A DNA stretch of 64,000 nt. Origin: Paludibacter sp. (GTDB lineage: Bacteria; Bacteroidota; Bacteroidia; Bacteroidales; Paludibacteraceae). The DNA lies in assembly GCA_019163375.1 (NCBI GenBank), contig JAFLKK010000004.1:682001-746000 (forward strand), given 5' to 3'. The notes beneath the pieces are model-generated. The model was given only the letters and a program-made list of their open reading frames with translations, had not been told where the DNA came from and did no database searches. The position numbers and the translations under genes are program-made. Positions 45,164 to 53,371 of the stretch are shown one piece after another (position 1 is the stretch's first letter; every line of letters starts with the position of its first letter).

Positions 45164-47674
45164 ATGAAAACAACGAAACTAATTCTGTTATTGTTGGTCA
45201 GCACCTGCATAAGCTTTGCTGCCAACAAAAGCACCACGCCAAGGGTTCAGAACTTTACGCAAAGTTGGAAATTCACCCTCGCCGATAGTACTACGAATGC
45301 CTCGGCATCTACATTCGACGACAGCAAATGGCGTATGCTCAATTTGCCTCACGACTGGAGCATTGAATCCGATTTCGGCAAAGACTTTCCTGCCTCACCG
45401 GGTGGTGGTGCTTTACCCGGCGGACTGGGGTGGTACCGCAAGACCTTTACCGTACCGCTTACCGACAAAGACAAGCGTATCTATATCGACTTCGATGGTG
45501 TGTATCGCAACAGTGAGGTATGGATTAATGGTACTTCGGTGGGCAAGCGTCCTTACGGCTATTCTTCGTTTCGTTATGAACTGACACACTACATCCGTTT
45601 TGGGAGTACCAACGTTATTTCTGTAAAGGTTGACAACTCCAGGGAACCCAACTCCCGTTGGTATTCAGGTTCGGGAATCTATCGCAATGTGTGGTTGGTA
45701 ACTACCAATTCTGTTCATGTTGATCAGTGGGGAACGTATGTTACTACGCCTAATATCACTGCCGACAGCGCCGAAGTAGCCATCCAAACGACCATCAAGA
45801 ACGATGAATCAAAACAAAAAACCGTAAAAGTAGAACAATCGCTTTACGATGCCAATGGTAAATTGGTAAGTACTGTTTTCGGATATTTGTATGTTGGTGC
45901 AAACAGAGCGCATCAGTACCTTCAAAAGTTAGTGGTAAAGAAACCAACGCTCTGGAACATAGAGAATCCATATTTATACAAACTGGTTACTCGTACTTAT
46001 TCGGTAGGTAGGTTGACAGATGAATATAGTACCAATGTGGGTATTCGCTCGTTCACTTTCGACGTGAAAAAAGGATTTATACTGAATGGAAAGCGCGTGA
46101 AGATAAACGGTGTGTGTAATCATCACGACTTAGGTGCGTTAGGCGCTGCTGTAAATACGCGTGCCATCGAACGTCAGTTGCAGATATTGAAAGAAATGGG
46201 CTGTAACGGTATTCGTACCTCGCACAATCCTCCTGCTCCCGAATTGCTCGACCTCTGCGACAAAATGGGCTTTATCGTGATGGACGAAGCCTTTGATATG
46301 TGGTTGAAAAAGAAAACGACTTACGATTACTCGAAAGATTTTGCAGAATGGCATGTGCGCGATTTGACCGACATGATTACCCGCGACCGCAATCACCCGT
46401 CTATTTTTATCTGGAGCATTGGCAATGAGGTAGCCGAACAGTGGGGTGAGGACAAATCCCTGGAAAATATGGATTTGCAACAAGCCAACGTATTGCTGAA
46501 CAACCGAAAAACCAATAGTGCCGAAGAACTGGTGAACGGCACCATGGGAAAGTACGCTTTGCTTACCAAACATTTGGTAGATGTAACCAAAGTGGTGGAT
46601 CCTACCCGTCCTGTATCGGCAGCTTGCAATGGAACTGATGCCAATAACCCATTGTTGAAATCGGAAGCACTGGATTTAATCGGTTTTAATTATCACGAAA
46701 CCGAATATGCCGGTATCACCGAACGCTACCCTAAACAAGGATTTCTTAGTACCGAGTCGGTGTCGTCATTGCAGACACGCGGATTTTACCTGATGCCTTC
46801 GGACAGCATGAACATCTGGCCCGAACGTTGGGATAAACCTTTCTTCAATCCGCTTCAAAAATGTTCGGCCTACGACAACAGTCATGCACCATGGGGATCG
46901 ACTCACGAAACTACATGGAAACTGGTGAAGAAATACGACCATATTGCCGGACAATATATCTGGACCGGATTCGATTATCTGGGCGAACCAACCCCTTACT
47001 GGTGGCCGTCGCGGAGTTCGTATTTCGGTATTGTCGACCTTGCCGGATTTCCGAAAGATGTGTATTACATGTACCAAAGCGAGTGGACAAGCAAGGATGT
47101 GTTGTATATTTTTCCGCATTGGAACTGGGAAGCCGGGAAAACGGTGGATGTGTGGGCGTATTATAATAATGCCGACGAAGTGGAATTGTATCTCAACGGA
47201 CAATCGCTCGGCAAACGCAGCAAAGTAGGAGAGGACCTGCACGTGATGTGGCGCGTAGCGTATACTCCCGGCACTATCAAAGCCGTTTCGCGCAAAGCGG
47301 GTAAAGAAGTACTGACCAAAGAGATCAAAACCGTAGGGCAAACGGTAAACATACGCCTGAAAGCCGACCGCTCTACGATTACTGCCGATGGGCAGGATCT
47401 GTCATTTGTTACCGTTGAATTGCTCGACAAAGACGGCAATGCTTCTCCTGTAGCCGATCAGTTGGTGAAATTCACCGTTGAAGGCGAAGGTGCCATTGTA
47501 GGAACCGATAACGGCGACCAGAACGATCACGTATCGCTCAAGAAACCCGAACGTCATTTGTTTTTTGGTAAATGTTTAGCCATTGTACAAACCAACGGCA
47601 AAGCCGGAAGCATTACCCTGAAAGCGTCAGTAGAAGGTATGCCAACGCAACAAGTGGTGATTACAAGCAAATAG
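45164..47674 (+). CDS. GH2 beta-galactosidase (secreted)
   Basis: This 836-residue protein has a signal peptide (MKTTKLILLLLVSTCISFAA). The sugar-binding domain (LNLPHDWSIESDFG, GLGWYRKTFTVP, GVYRNSEVWINGTSVGKRPY) leads through an Ig-like domain to the TIM barrel: KINGVCNHHDLGALGAAVN, NGIRTSHNPPAPELLDLCD, acid/base Glu in IFIWSIGNEVAEQ (~421) and nucleophile Glu in GFLSTESVSS (~530). C-terminal DUF4982-like and Big/Ig-like domains follow (VELYLNGQSLGKRSK). This is the standard architecture of Bacteroidota GH2 beta-galactosidases. In the locus it would remove beta-galactose from xyloglucan side chains after GH95 has taken the fucose. Confidence 0.94.
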   Translation: MKTTKLILLLLVSTCISFAANKSTTPRVQNFTQSWKFTLADSTTNASASTFDDSKWRMLNLPHDWSIESDFGKDFPASPGGGALPGGLGWYRKTFTVPLTDKDKRIYIDFDGVYRNSEVWINGTSVGKRPYGYSSFRYELTHYIRFGSTNVISVKVDNSREPNSRWYSGSGIYRNVWLVTTNSVHVDQWGTYVTTPNITADSAEVAIQTTIKNDESKQKTVKVEQSLYDANGKLVSTVFGYLYVGANRAHQYLQKLVVKKPTLWNIENPYLYKLVTRTYSVGRLTDEYSTNVGIRSFTFDVKKGFILNGKRVKINGVCNHHDLGALGAAVNTRAIERQLQILKEMGCNGIRTSHNPPAPELLDLCDKMGFIVMDEAFDMWLKKKTTYDYSKDFAEWHVRDLTDMITRDRNHPSIFIWSIGNEVAEQWGEDKSLENMDLQQANVLLNNRKTNSAEELVNGTMGKYALLTKHLVDVTKVVDPTRPVSAACNGTDANNPLLKSEALDLIGFNYHETEYAGITERYPKQGFLSTESVSSLQTRGFYLMPSDSMNIWPERWDKPFFNPLQKCSAYDNSHAPWGSTHETTWKLVKKYDHIAGQYIWTGFDYLGEPTPYWWPSRSSYFGIVDLAGFPKDVYYMYQSEWTSKDVLYIFPHWNWEAGKTVDVWAYYNNADEVELYLNGQSLGKRSKVGEDLHVMWRVAYTPGTIKAVSRKAGKEVLTKEIKTVGQTVNIRLKADRSTITADGQDLSFVTVELLDKDGNASPVADQLVKFTVEGEGAIVGTDNGDQNDHVSLKKPERHLFFGKCLAIVQTNGKAGSITLKASVEGMPTQQVVITSK

Positions 47675-47712
47675 GGGAACGGATTTCCAAATCCGCTTAA
47701 ACCTAAAAAGGA

Positions 47713-47744
47713 AAACAGACCGATTCTCCCGAACTAGTCTGTTT
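47713..47744. terminator. Terminator after GH2, divergent copy of the GNRA-type hairpin
   Basis: AAACAGACCGATTC, loop TCCC, GAACTAGTCTGTTT, then CCCTTTTTTT. It is the inverse of the 15630/15946 hairpins with two mismatches; on the minus strand the loop reads GGGA. Confidence 0.75.
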
Positions 47745-47892
47745 CCCTTTTTTTATGTCTAATTATAAACCCAAAATTTAATTTATGGTATTGCAAATAT
47801 AATGACATTTTTTGTAATGACTACTATCTGAGATGCTTATTTTTAAACTGTCTGCTTTTGGACCGATTTAAAGTTACTCTCCGAATAAATAG

Positions 47893-47924
47893 ACTCCCCT
47901 TATGCCGATTGGTGTAAGGGGAGT
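47893..47924. terminator. Second stem-loop before the DoxX-like gene
   Basis: ACTCCCCTTA pairs with TAAGGGGAGT around 12 nt, followed by TTATTG. It may be a back-up terminator or a leader structure. Confidence 0.55.
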
Positions 47925-48011
47925 TTATTGTTTAAATAACTCCGTAAAAGTTTCCTGCAAACAAATTTATCACCAAACTGTTACATAAAAAACAAATAAA
48001 CAAATCAGCTT

Positions 48012-48389
48012 ATGAAAAAAGAAAGGATAATGTTTTGGACTGCAACAATATTAATTGCATTGTTCGAAGGTGTAATGCCGGCGCTAACCTGGCAAACAGA
48101 AATGGCAAAAGAAGGTATCAGACACTTAGGTTACCCCGAATATTTTGGAAATGCATTAGTTGTTTTTAAAATAGCAGGAGTGTTGGCATTGCTCATTCCA
48201 CAAGTACCAAAACGAATAAAAGAATGGGCGTATGCAGGTTTTGCTTTCGACTTTATTTTTGCAACAATAAGTCATGCAGCCGTCGACGGCATTAATGGAC
48301 AAGCCTTTTTCCCGTTAGTTGTATTAGCTGTTTTGGCAGTTTCGTATATTTATTACCACAAACTAAATTCAACCCCGAAACGAACCTAA
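48012..48389 (+). CDS. DoxX-like small membrane protein
   Basis: This 125-residue protein has four membrane helices: MFWTATILIALFEGVMPAL, LVVFKIAGVLALLIPQVP, WAYAGFAFDFIFATISHAA and FFPLVVLAVLAVSYIYYH. The order and the GHxxYPxYFG-like segment (RHLGYPEYFGNALVVFKI) match the DoxX-like family PF13564. The function in this family is poorly defined (redox/quinone-related in distant members). It is monocistronic; flanking terminators lie at 47893 and 48582. Confidence 0.82.
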   Translation: MKKERIMFWTATILIALFEGVMPALTWQTEMAKEGIRHLGYPEYFGNALVVFKIAGVLALLIPQVPKRIKEWAYAGFAFDFIFATISHAAVDGINGQAFFPLVVLAVLAVSYIYYHKLNSTPKRT

Positions 48390-48519
48390 GTCATTCGAAT
48401 AAACCGGAGAGCAATTTCCCAGTCCGAACGGCCGCTTGAAGCGTATGTGGGGTAGGAGCACGGAATATACAGAATCTTGTGGACAATAATGATTTATCTA
48501 TTAATTGAACTTTTCGCAT

Positions 48520-48552
48520 ATTCGGGGCGCTACTTCAAGTCGCACTCCGGAT
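48520..48552. repeat. GACTTCAAGTC palindromic repeat, copy at 48.5 kb
   Basis: ATTCGGGGCGCTACTTCAAG followed by TCGCACTCCGGAT. The flanks match those of the copy at 53268 (shared CGCATATTCGGGGCGC), so these two are paralogous over ~110 bp. Confidence 0.75.
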
Positions 48553-48581
48553 AAGCCGGGTGAACGGAATTTCCTTCTTTT

Positions 48582-48614
48582 ACTCCTCCAATGACTTCAG
48601 GTCATCGGAGGAGT
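48582..48614 (+). terminator. Palindromic terminator (ATGACTTCAGGTCAT core)
   Basis: ACTCCTCC and GGAGGAGT close a stem around AATGACTTCAGGTCATC, with TTTGTTTTTTTT following. It is related to the palindrome at 53708. Confidence 0.7.
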
Positions 48615-48762
48615 TTGTTTTTTTTCAACCTTCCGAATGCTCTTTGCTGCGAATCCAATAAGAAAGAGTGCTTTGCAGCAGGATAAAACTAAATACGATG
48701 CTCAAAATTTATAAATTACAAGAAATAAAGTCCAAAATTCGTTTAACGTAAAGGAGAAGAAT

Positions 48763-48770
48763 TATCTTTG
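48763..48770 (+). promoter_or_regulatory. -7 box (TATCTTTG) for the PAS kinase gene
   Basis: TATCTTTG fits TAnnTTTG, with TTTA 18 bp upstream as a weak -33. Transcription near 48778 supports the ATG at 48802 over the upstream TTG. Confidence 0.55.
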
Positions 48771-48801
48771 TTGTTTGGTTGTATTTACTAACACGACATG
48801 T

Positions 48802-50949
48802 ATGGATAATAACATTGATACTGCATCTGAAATAAGAAAAGAAGCCGAGGAATTTTTGCAATCAAGATCAGCAATAGCCGATACTGATGGGGCGGAGTCG
48901 AAAAGCCTGCAACTAATTCGGGAACTTCTGGCCCATCAGACGCTGTTAGAACAACAAAACAGAGAACAAGCCCGTTCACAGGCAGCACTGAAGCAGGAAT
49001 ATGAATTTTATCAGGATATTATCAATAATCAGCCGGTAGGTATTTATCGTATTCATGTATTCCCGCTAAAGGAATGGCGCGAAAATGCCTGGAATAGTTC
49101 CGAACACCCTCCCTATAAAATGGAGTTGGCAAGTGATCGGTTTTGCGAAATCCTGGGAGTAACCCGACAGGAGTTTAAAGCAAATCCCTATCTTATTGTT
49201 GACTTGATATGTGCTAATGATAAAGCCGATTTTATCAAAAGAAATGAAGAAGCAAATAAAAACCTGACGCCATTCGACTGGCAAGGTCGTTTAGTGGTTC
49301 ATCAGCAACTGGTGTGGGTGCGTTTGGAGTCGCGTCCACGATTGCTTGACGGCGGTGATATTCTATGGACAGGTTTGCTCTATGATATTACCGAAAGAAA
49401 AAGAACGGAAGAGGCTTTAATTGCCACCCGATTAAAACTCGATGGTATTGTAGAAGCAGTGCATGTAGGCATTGTGGATTTAAATTTAGAAACCGACGAA
49501 TTAATTTTCAATCAGGCATATCCTAAAATGCTAGGATATACTTTTGATGAAATCGCAAAACGATTAAAAGAATCTGTACCGGGTGGGTGGAAAGGACTGA
49601 TACACCCCGACGACTTGCAAACAACTATGGAGGCGCAGGCTCGTTATCTAAAAAGCAATATGCCTTATTCCGAATATGAATACCGGCTAAAACATAAAGA
49701 TGGTCATTGGGTGTGGATGCATCAACGCGCCAGTATTACCGGTAGAACTCCCGAAGGTAAACCGCTGCTTATGTCGGGCATTCATACCGATATTTCGCAA
49801 CGAAAACAATTGGAAAAAGAGTTGAATGAATTGAACGAAGAACTCGAAAAGCGCATTGCTGAACGTACCGCCGAGTTGGAGCAACTGAATGCGTCGTTGC
49901 AACTTACCGAGGACAAATTTCGTACAATTGCCGATTTTACCTACGATTGGGAATACTGGAAAAGTCCGGGACATGAAATCATTTACATGTCGCCATCAGT
50001 AGAAAGAATTACCGGTTACAAAGTTCAGGAGTTTATCGATAATCCGACATTATTAGACCAACTTATTTACAGGAACGACCTTACCACCTGGCAACAGCAC
50101 AAAGAAGACCGAAGAAATCACAGAACAAACGAAAATAGCACCGAACTAAATTTCAGAATTAAAAGAAAAGACGGTCAGATACGTTGGATTGCTCATGTAT
50201 GCCGAAGCATAAGCATAGATGGGAACTATCTGGGAGTGCGGGTTTCAAATCGCGACATAACCGAGAAGGTAGAAGCCGAAAATGAGCTATTGCAAGTAGC
50301 GATAAAGGTAGAAGAACGGGAGCGTAGCCGATTCTCGAGCGAGTTACACGATGGAATGGGACCGTTGCTTTCCATTATCAAGTTATATTTCCAATGGCTT
50401 TCGGAAACTACCGATGTTGAAAAGATAAAAATCATTACCCAAAAAGGAAATGAAAGTATCGAAAGCGCCATACAATCTGCCCGTGAGTTGGCGCGCGGAT
50501 TAAGTTCTCAGTTATTGATTAAGTCGGGCTATGTAAATGCCCTGATGCATTTTACGGAGCTAATAAACGAAACAAAAAAGATACGCATCAATTTTAGTTT
50601 TAATACTACCGATCGGTTTAGTCGCTTTATGGAGATGGCTCTTTACCGCATTAGCACCGAGTTGATAAAAAACACCCTGACTTACGCCCATGCCGCTACT
50701 ATTGAGATTACATTCAATTTTGATAAAGATAAAAATACGATTACCTTTGTATACAAAGACGATGGTATTGGGTTCGATTGGTTGGAAGTAGAGAAAACCG
50801 GTGCCGGTTTGGGGTTAATGAACATTCAGGATCGGGTACAACTGATGAAAGCCGTGCTCACCATTGATTCCAGTCCCGGAAAGGGCATGAAAGCATTTCT
50901 GGAATGTCATCTCGACGAACATCCTGATGCGAATCTGTTTAAAGAATAG
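48802..50949 (+). CDS. PAS-domain sensor histidine kinase (NarX/DesK-type HisKA_3)
   Basis: From the ATG at 48802 this is a 715-residue cytosolic kinase with no signal peptide or membrane helix. It has an N-terminal coiled region, then three PAS/PAC domains (~70-205, ~210-340, ~375-500; e.g. YSEYEYRLKHKDGHWVWMHQ, ILWTGLLYDITERKRTEEAL, RIKRKDGQIRWIAHVCRSI) with a coiled coil between the second and third. The dimerisation motif is ERERSRFSSELHDGMGPLLS (phospho-His ~528), with an HATPase domain ending GAGLGLMNIQDRVQLMKA. HisKA_3 kinases pair with LuxR-type regulators; one lies 353 bp downstream. The ligand is unknown; intracellular redox or small-molecule sensing is plausible for PAS. Confidence 0.93.
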   Translation: MDNNIDTASEIRKEAEEFLQSRSAIADTDGAESKSLQLIRELLAHQTLLEQQNREQARSQAALKQEYEFYQDIINNQPVGIYRIHVFPLKEWRENAWNSSEHPPYKMELASDRFCEILGVTRQEFKANPYLIVDLICANDKADFIKRNEEANKNLTPFDWQGRLVVHQQLVWVRLESRPRLLDGGDILWTGLLYDITERKRTEEALIATRLKLDGIVEAVHVGIVDLNLETDELIFNQAYPKMLGYTFDEIAKRLKESVPGGWKGLIHPDDLQTTMEAQARYLKSNMPYSEYEYRLKHKDGHWVWMHQRASITGRTPEGKPLLMSGIHTDISQRKQLEKELNELNEELEKRIAERTAELEQLNASLQLTEDKFRTIADFTYDWEYWKSPGHEIIYMSPSVERITGYKVQEFIDNPTLLDQLIYRNDLTTWQQHKEDRRNHRTNENSTELNFRIKRKDGQIRWIAHVCRSISIDGNYLGVRVSNRDITEKVEAENELLQVAIKVEERERSRFSSELHDGMGPLLSIIKLYFQWLSETTDVEKIKIITQKGNESIESAIQSARELARGLSSQLLIKSGYVNALMHFTELINETKKIRINFSFNTTDRFSRFMEMALYRISTELIKNTLTYAHAATIEITFNFDKDKNTITFVYKDDGIGFDWLEVEKTGAGLGLMNIQDRVQLMKAVLTIDSSPGKGMKAFLECHLDEHPDANLFKE

Positions 50950-51004
50950 GATTTGTAGTTGTTATGTTAGGTTTGTTTCGACGATAGGTATCAATTGCCG
51001 CCCC

Positions 51005-51225
51005 AGCAATTTATTCCGATTAATCGGAATCCTGAAAGGATTCAATTTTAATAGCCACGGGTGTAAACCCGTGGAATAAGTATAAGGTAATTAGAACCCC
51101 GAATGGGGTTCAATATATAAATATGTGTTATTGAACCCCATTCGGGGTTCTCAGTCATATTCTCTTTTGTCCACCGGTTTCACCGATGGCTATTCACATT
51201 CAAGTCCTTCGGACTTAAAAGATAA
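51005..51225. repeat. Nested inverted repeats between kinase and regulator genes
   Basis: Outer arms AATAGCCACGGGTGTAAACC (~51040) and CCACCGGTTTCACCGATGGC (~51170) surround inner arms GAACCCCGAATGGGGTTCAA and TTGAACCCCATTCGGGGTTC (about 51091-51150), each itself a small palindrome. Flanking hairpins GAATCCTGAAAGGATTC and AAGTCCTTCGGACTT complete a ~220-bp structure. Similar sequences are scattered in Bacteroidota genomes. No coding frame is present. Confidence 0.75.
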
Positions 51226-51302
51226 AGTTGTTGAGATACGATGAGCTTATATCGAACTCACGTTAACCTATCTTTTTGCCTTACAATAAAAACCATTGAG
51301 TT

Positions 51303-51956
51303 ATGGAAAAAATTATACTTGTTGATGACCATGCTTTGTTTCGTGAAGGGCTGAAATTGCTTATTGAAACAGAGGGTATAGGTGTGGTGGTAGCCGAAGC
51401 TGAAAATGGAAAGGTATTTATCGACTTGTTGGCCGGGCATACTCCCGACCTAGTCATTCTGGATATTGAAATGCCCGTAATGGGAGGTTTGGAAGCAATG
51501 CGGGAAGCAAAGAAGCTTCAACCCAATATAAAAATACTAATCCTTACCATGCTTAGCGAAAGAGCAAACTACTTCGACATGGTAAGTGCCGGAGCTATGG
51601 GCTTTGTGCTAAAAACAGCCGGCAAAAAAGACCTCGAAAAAGCCATAAAAACATTGATTGGTGGTGAATGCTTTTTCTCCAACGAATTGTTACGTCAGAT
51701 AATTGTAAATGTAAATACGCAACAACAGATCAAACCCAAGCTATCGACCGTAACCGATCATGGACTCACAAATAACGAGATGGAAGTACTTCGCTATCTT
51801 TGCCAGGGTCTTACCGTGTCGCAAATTGCCGAAAAGATTTTCCGCTCTGTAAAGGCCGTGGAAGCCCGCCGCTCTTTGTTGCTAAAAAAAACAAATACCC
51901 CCGATACTATTAATCTTATCTTGTTTGCCATTAAAAATGGATTAGTAGATATTTGA
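51303..51956 (+). CDS. LuxR/NarL-family response regulator
   Basis: This 217-residue protein has a receiver (~1-120) with ILVDDHALFREGLKLLI, the phospho-acceptor Asp in LVILDIEMPVMGGLEAM, LTMLSERANYF and the Lys of FVLKTAGKKDL. A LuxR helix-turn-helix follows (~150-217, LTNNEMEVLRYLCQGLTVSQ, IAEKIFRSVKAVEARRSLLL). It is the obvious partner of the PAS kinase upstream. The recognition helix reads SVKAVEARRSLLLKK, close to the usual SxxTVexHrxnim. Its targets are not evident. Confidence 0.94.
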   Translation: MEKIILVDDHALFREGLKLLIETEGIGVVVAEAENGKVFIDLLAGHTPDLVILDIEMPVMGGLEAMREAKKLQPNIKILILTMLSERANYFDMVSAGAMGFVLKTAGKKDLEKAIKTLIGGECFFSNELLRQIIVNVNTQQQIKPKLSTVTDHGLTNNEMEVLRYLCQGLTVSQIAEKIFRSVKAVEARRSLLLKKTNTPDTINLILFAIKNGLVDI

Positions 51957-51998
51957 ATCCTACGGCACTAAAAATGATTCGCTTTAATAACTCTTCTA

Positions 51999-52032
51999 CG
52001 CCCCAACATTCTTTCTAAAGACTGTTGGGGCG
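51999..52032 (+). terminator. Terminator after the LuxR-type regulator
   Basis: CGCCCCAACA pairs perfectly with TGTTGGGGCG around a 14-nt loop, followed by TTGTTG. Confidence 0.8.
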
Positions 52033-52422
52033 TTGTTGCCATCTGCATTTCATCATTTTTCATTACCATCAATTAGGGTTTACACTAATTCTATTAGGGT
52101 TATTGCTGCGTATACCTATATGTTTTTTCAATTACCTTTGTTCCCATACTGTTCCGCAATAGGCCGACAGCTTAGAAGTACACAAATACATAGCCGCAAC
52201 CCCGTATTCCGTGAGCGCACGGCAAAAGAGTTACACCAAAGGCTAACCCGCTAATTACTCCGTTCACTTGTTTGATACTCAGCTAATGAAGTATCATGTC
52301 TCTGTTCAAACAGGGCGAAGTCGGTAAACGGTTTACACCGATCGAATAGATAAAGCGTCGTAACATGGGGCGCTCGTCATATAATATCGTATCTACATCC
52401 CGGCAACGGGTTAGAAAAGTTG

Positions 52423-52430
52423 TAGATTTG
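52423..52430 (+). promoter_or_regulatory. -7 box (TAGATTTG) of a possible small transcript
   Basis: TAGATTTG fits TAnnTTTG. It precedes a 14-codon frame and a terminator-like hairpin, together spanning only ~125 bp. Confidence 0.4.
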
Positions 52431-52456
52431 CCTGCAGGTTAGCCTAAAGTGTAAAT

Positions 52457-52501
52457 ATGAACAACGAAGTGATAAATTTATTTTTAGAGAGTACACCTTA
52501 A
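52457..52501 (+). CDS. Possible 14-residue peptide
   Basis: ATG to TAA encodes MNNEVINLFLESTP. It is positioned between a -7 box (52423) and a strong hairpin (52519-52548), which is the only support. It could equally be a noncoding RNA, or the leader of the T9SS-tail-like gene at 52638. Confidence 0.2.
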   Translation: MNNEVINLFLESTP

Positions 52502-52518
52502 TTATCAAGTTTTCTGAA

Positions 52519-52548
52519 ATGGCGGCAAAGCACCTGTTTTGCCGCCAT
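52519..52548 (+). terminator. Strong hairpin before the T9SS-tail-like gene
   Basis: ATGGCGGCAAA pairs with TTTGCCGCCAT around ACCTG-type loop sequence. It is GC-rich and symmetrical; the T-run after it is poor (AATTGTATTATT), so it may be an attenuator rather than a strong terminator. Confidence 0.55.
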
Positions 52549-52637
52549 AATTGTATTATTGAATGCAGAAATCAACTGCACAAAGCAGAAAAATAATCTG
52601 CTATCGGACATAAAAACCACAACTTATATAAACTTCT

Positions 52638-52910
52638 ATGACAAATACTACCGAAATGCCTGTACTTATCCAACCACCAACACTATCTGTTTTAAAACTT
52701 GTGCAAAATGACGAAAGCAATGACTTTTACATTGTGGGTATAGAAGATACCGCCCTGCTGGTAGTGAGTGATCTCCACTGCAAGGTAATGCTCAAGCAGC
52801 AAGTCACCAATAATGAACTCGTTTCAATAAGCTCATTCCGAAAAGGCATATACATAGCCAAGATTATTACCGAAACCGCTATGGTGGAAAAGAAATTGGT
52901 GAAGAAATAA
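52638..52910 (+). CDS. Stand-alone T9SS type A sorting-domain-like protein
   Basis: This 90-residue protein has no signal peptide. Its last ~55 residues follow the Por-secretion tail pattern: ALLVVSDLHCKVMLKQQ (usual: xVxVYDxxGKxVxxxx), LVSISSFRKGIYIAKI (usual: IDLSxLxxGVYxVKI) and a terminal EKKLVKK. Such tails normally end large secreted proteins and direct them through the type IX system. Here there is no cargo and no export signal, so it may be a remnant of a larger gene, a regulator that borrows the fold, or a decoy. It lies directly upstream of the duplicated repeat block. Confidence 0.65.
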   Translation: MTNTTEMPVLIQPPTLSVLKLVQNDESNDFYIVGIEDTALLVVSDLHCKVMLKQQVTNNELVSISSFRKGIYIAKIITETAMVEKKLVKK

Positions 52911-52912
52911 TG

Positions 52913-53226
52913 CCTAACCGAACGGCCGCTACAAGCGGCCGTTCGGTTAAACACACAGGTTAAGCACACAAATACTACCTATTCTCTTCTTTGAGGGTGT
53001 CCAATAAGTGTTTTTTTGAACGCAAATTACGCAAATAGCACAAATTTTCGCAAATCTCATTTTTATAAATACAAATATATCAGCAATTTATATTTTGTGT
53101 CGATTTGCGGTTTTTGCGTAATTTGCGTTCTTTTTTCTTTTTAGACACCCTCTTTAGTTTTTCCAACCCCACCGAACGACAGCTATTGTTATAAGCACAC
53201 AGAATGCACCGAATAATCGGATTTTC
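52913..53226. repeat. Duplicated block, copy A
   Basis: This block and 53372-53706 are near-identical: each starts CCTAACCGAACGGCCGCT, passes CACAAATACTACCTATTCTC, holds a MITE-like element and ends GAATAA.CGGATTTTC. The first 35 bp of copy A form a palindrome (AACCGAACGGCCGCT / AGCGGCCGTTCGGTT) that may terminate the upstream gene. A partial third unit (CTGCTACAAGCG ... CACAAATACTACC) lies between the copies at ~53325-53371. Confidence 0.85.
52993..53152. mobile_element. MITE-like element, copy A (160 bp)
   Basis: The element starts GAGGGTGTC and ends GACACCCTC, with inner arms GAACGCAAATTACGCAAA and TTTGCGTAATTTGCGTTC, an AT-rich middle, and TTT on each side as a possible 3-bp target duplication. 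No transposase is encoded, so it is non-autonomous. The end sequence resembles termini of some Bacteroidota insertion sequences, which is an inference from pattern only. Confidence 0.65.
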
Positions 53227-53267
53227 ACAGACAATACTGATTTACCTTTTAATGGAGTTCTGCGCAT

Positions 53268-53300
53268 ATTCGGGGCGCGACTTGAAGTCGCACTCCGAAT
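53268..53300. repeat. GACTTGAAGTC palindromic repeat, copy at 53.3 kb
   Basis: ATTCGGGGCGCGACTTGAAG then TCGCACTCCGAAT. It shares ~110 bp of context with the 48.5-kb copy. Confidence 0.8.
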
Positions 53301-53371
53301 AACAGGGATAAACGAATTTCCTCACCAAACGGCTGCTACAAGCGTTTTATCAGATAAGCACACAAATACTA

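Larger units (their letters stand above)
48390..48774 (+). other. 385-bp gap with palindromic repeat and terminator
   Basis: The gap contains half of a GAACGGCCGCTT repeat (~48424), the GACTTCAAGTC palindrome (48520) and a terminator-like hairpin (48582). The stretch 48465-48580 is a diverged copy of 53205-53320. A -7 box for the kinase gene is at 48763. No gene is seen. Confidence 0.6.
51957..52637 (+). other. 681-bp gap holding a terminator and a possible small transcript
   Basis: It contains the response regulator terminator (51999-52032), then ~380 bp where I see nothing supportable. A TTG-initiated 73-codon frame at 52033 begins within the terminator and has no recognisable features. 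The end of the gap holds a compact unit: -7 box, 14-codon frame and strong hairpin, listed separately. Confidence 0.5.

Noticed and set aside
52033-52254. 73-residue gene after the LuxR-type regulator
   Set aside because: Starts with TTG inside the terminator of the previous gene and reads as random composition.
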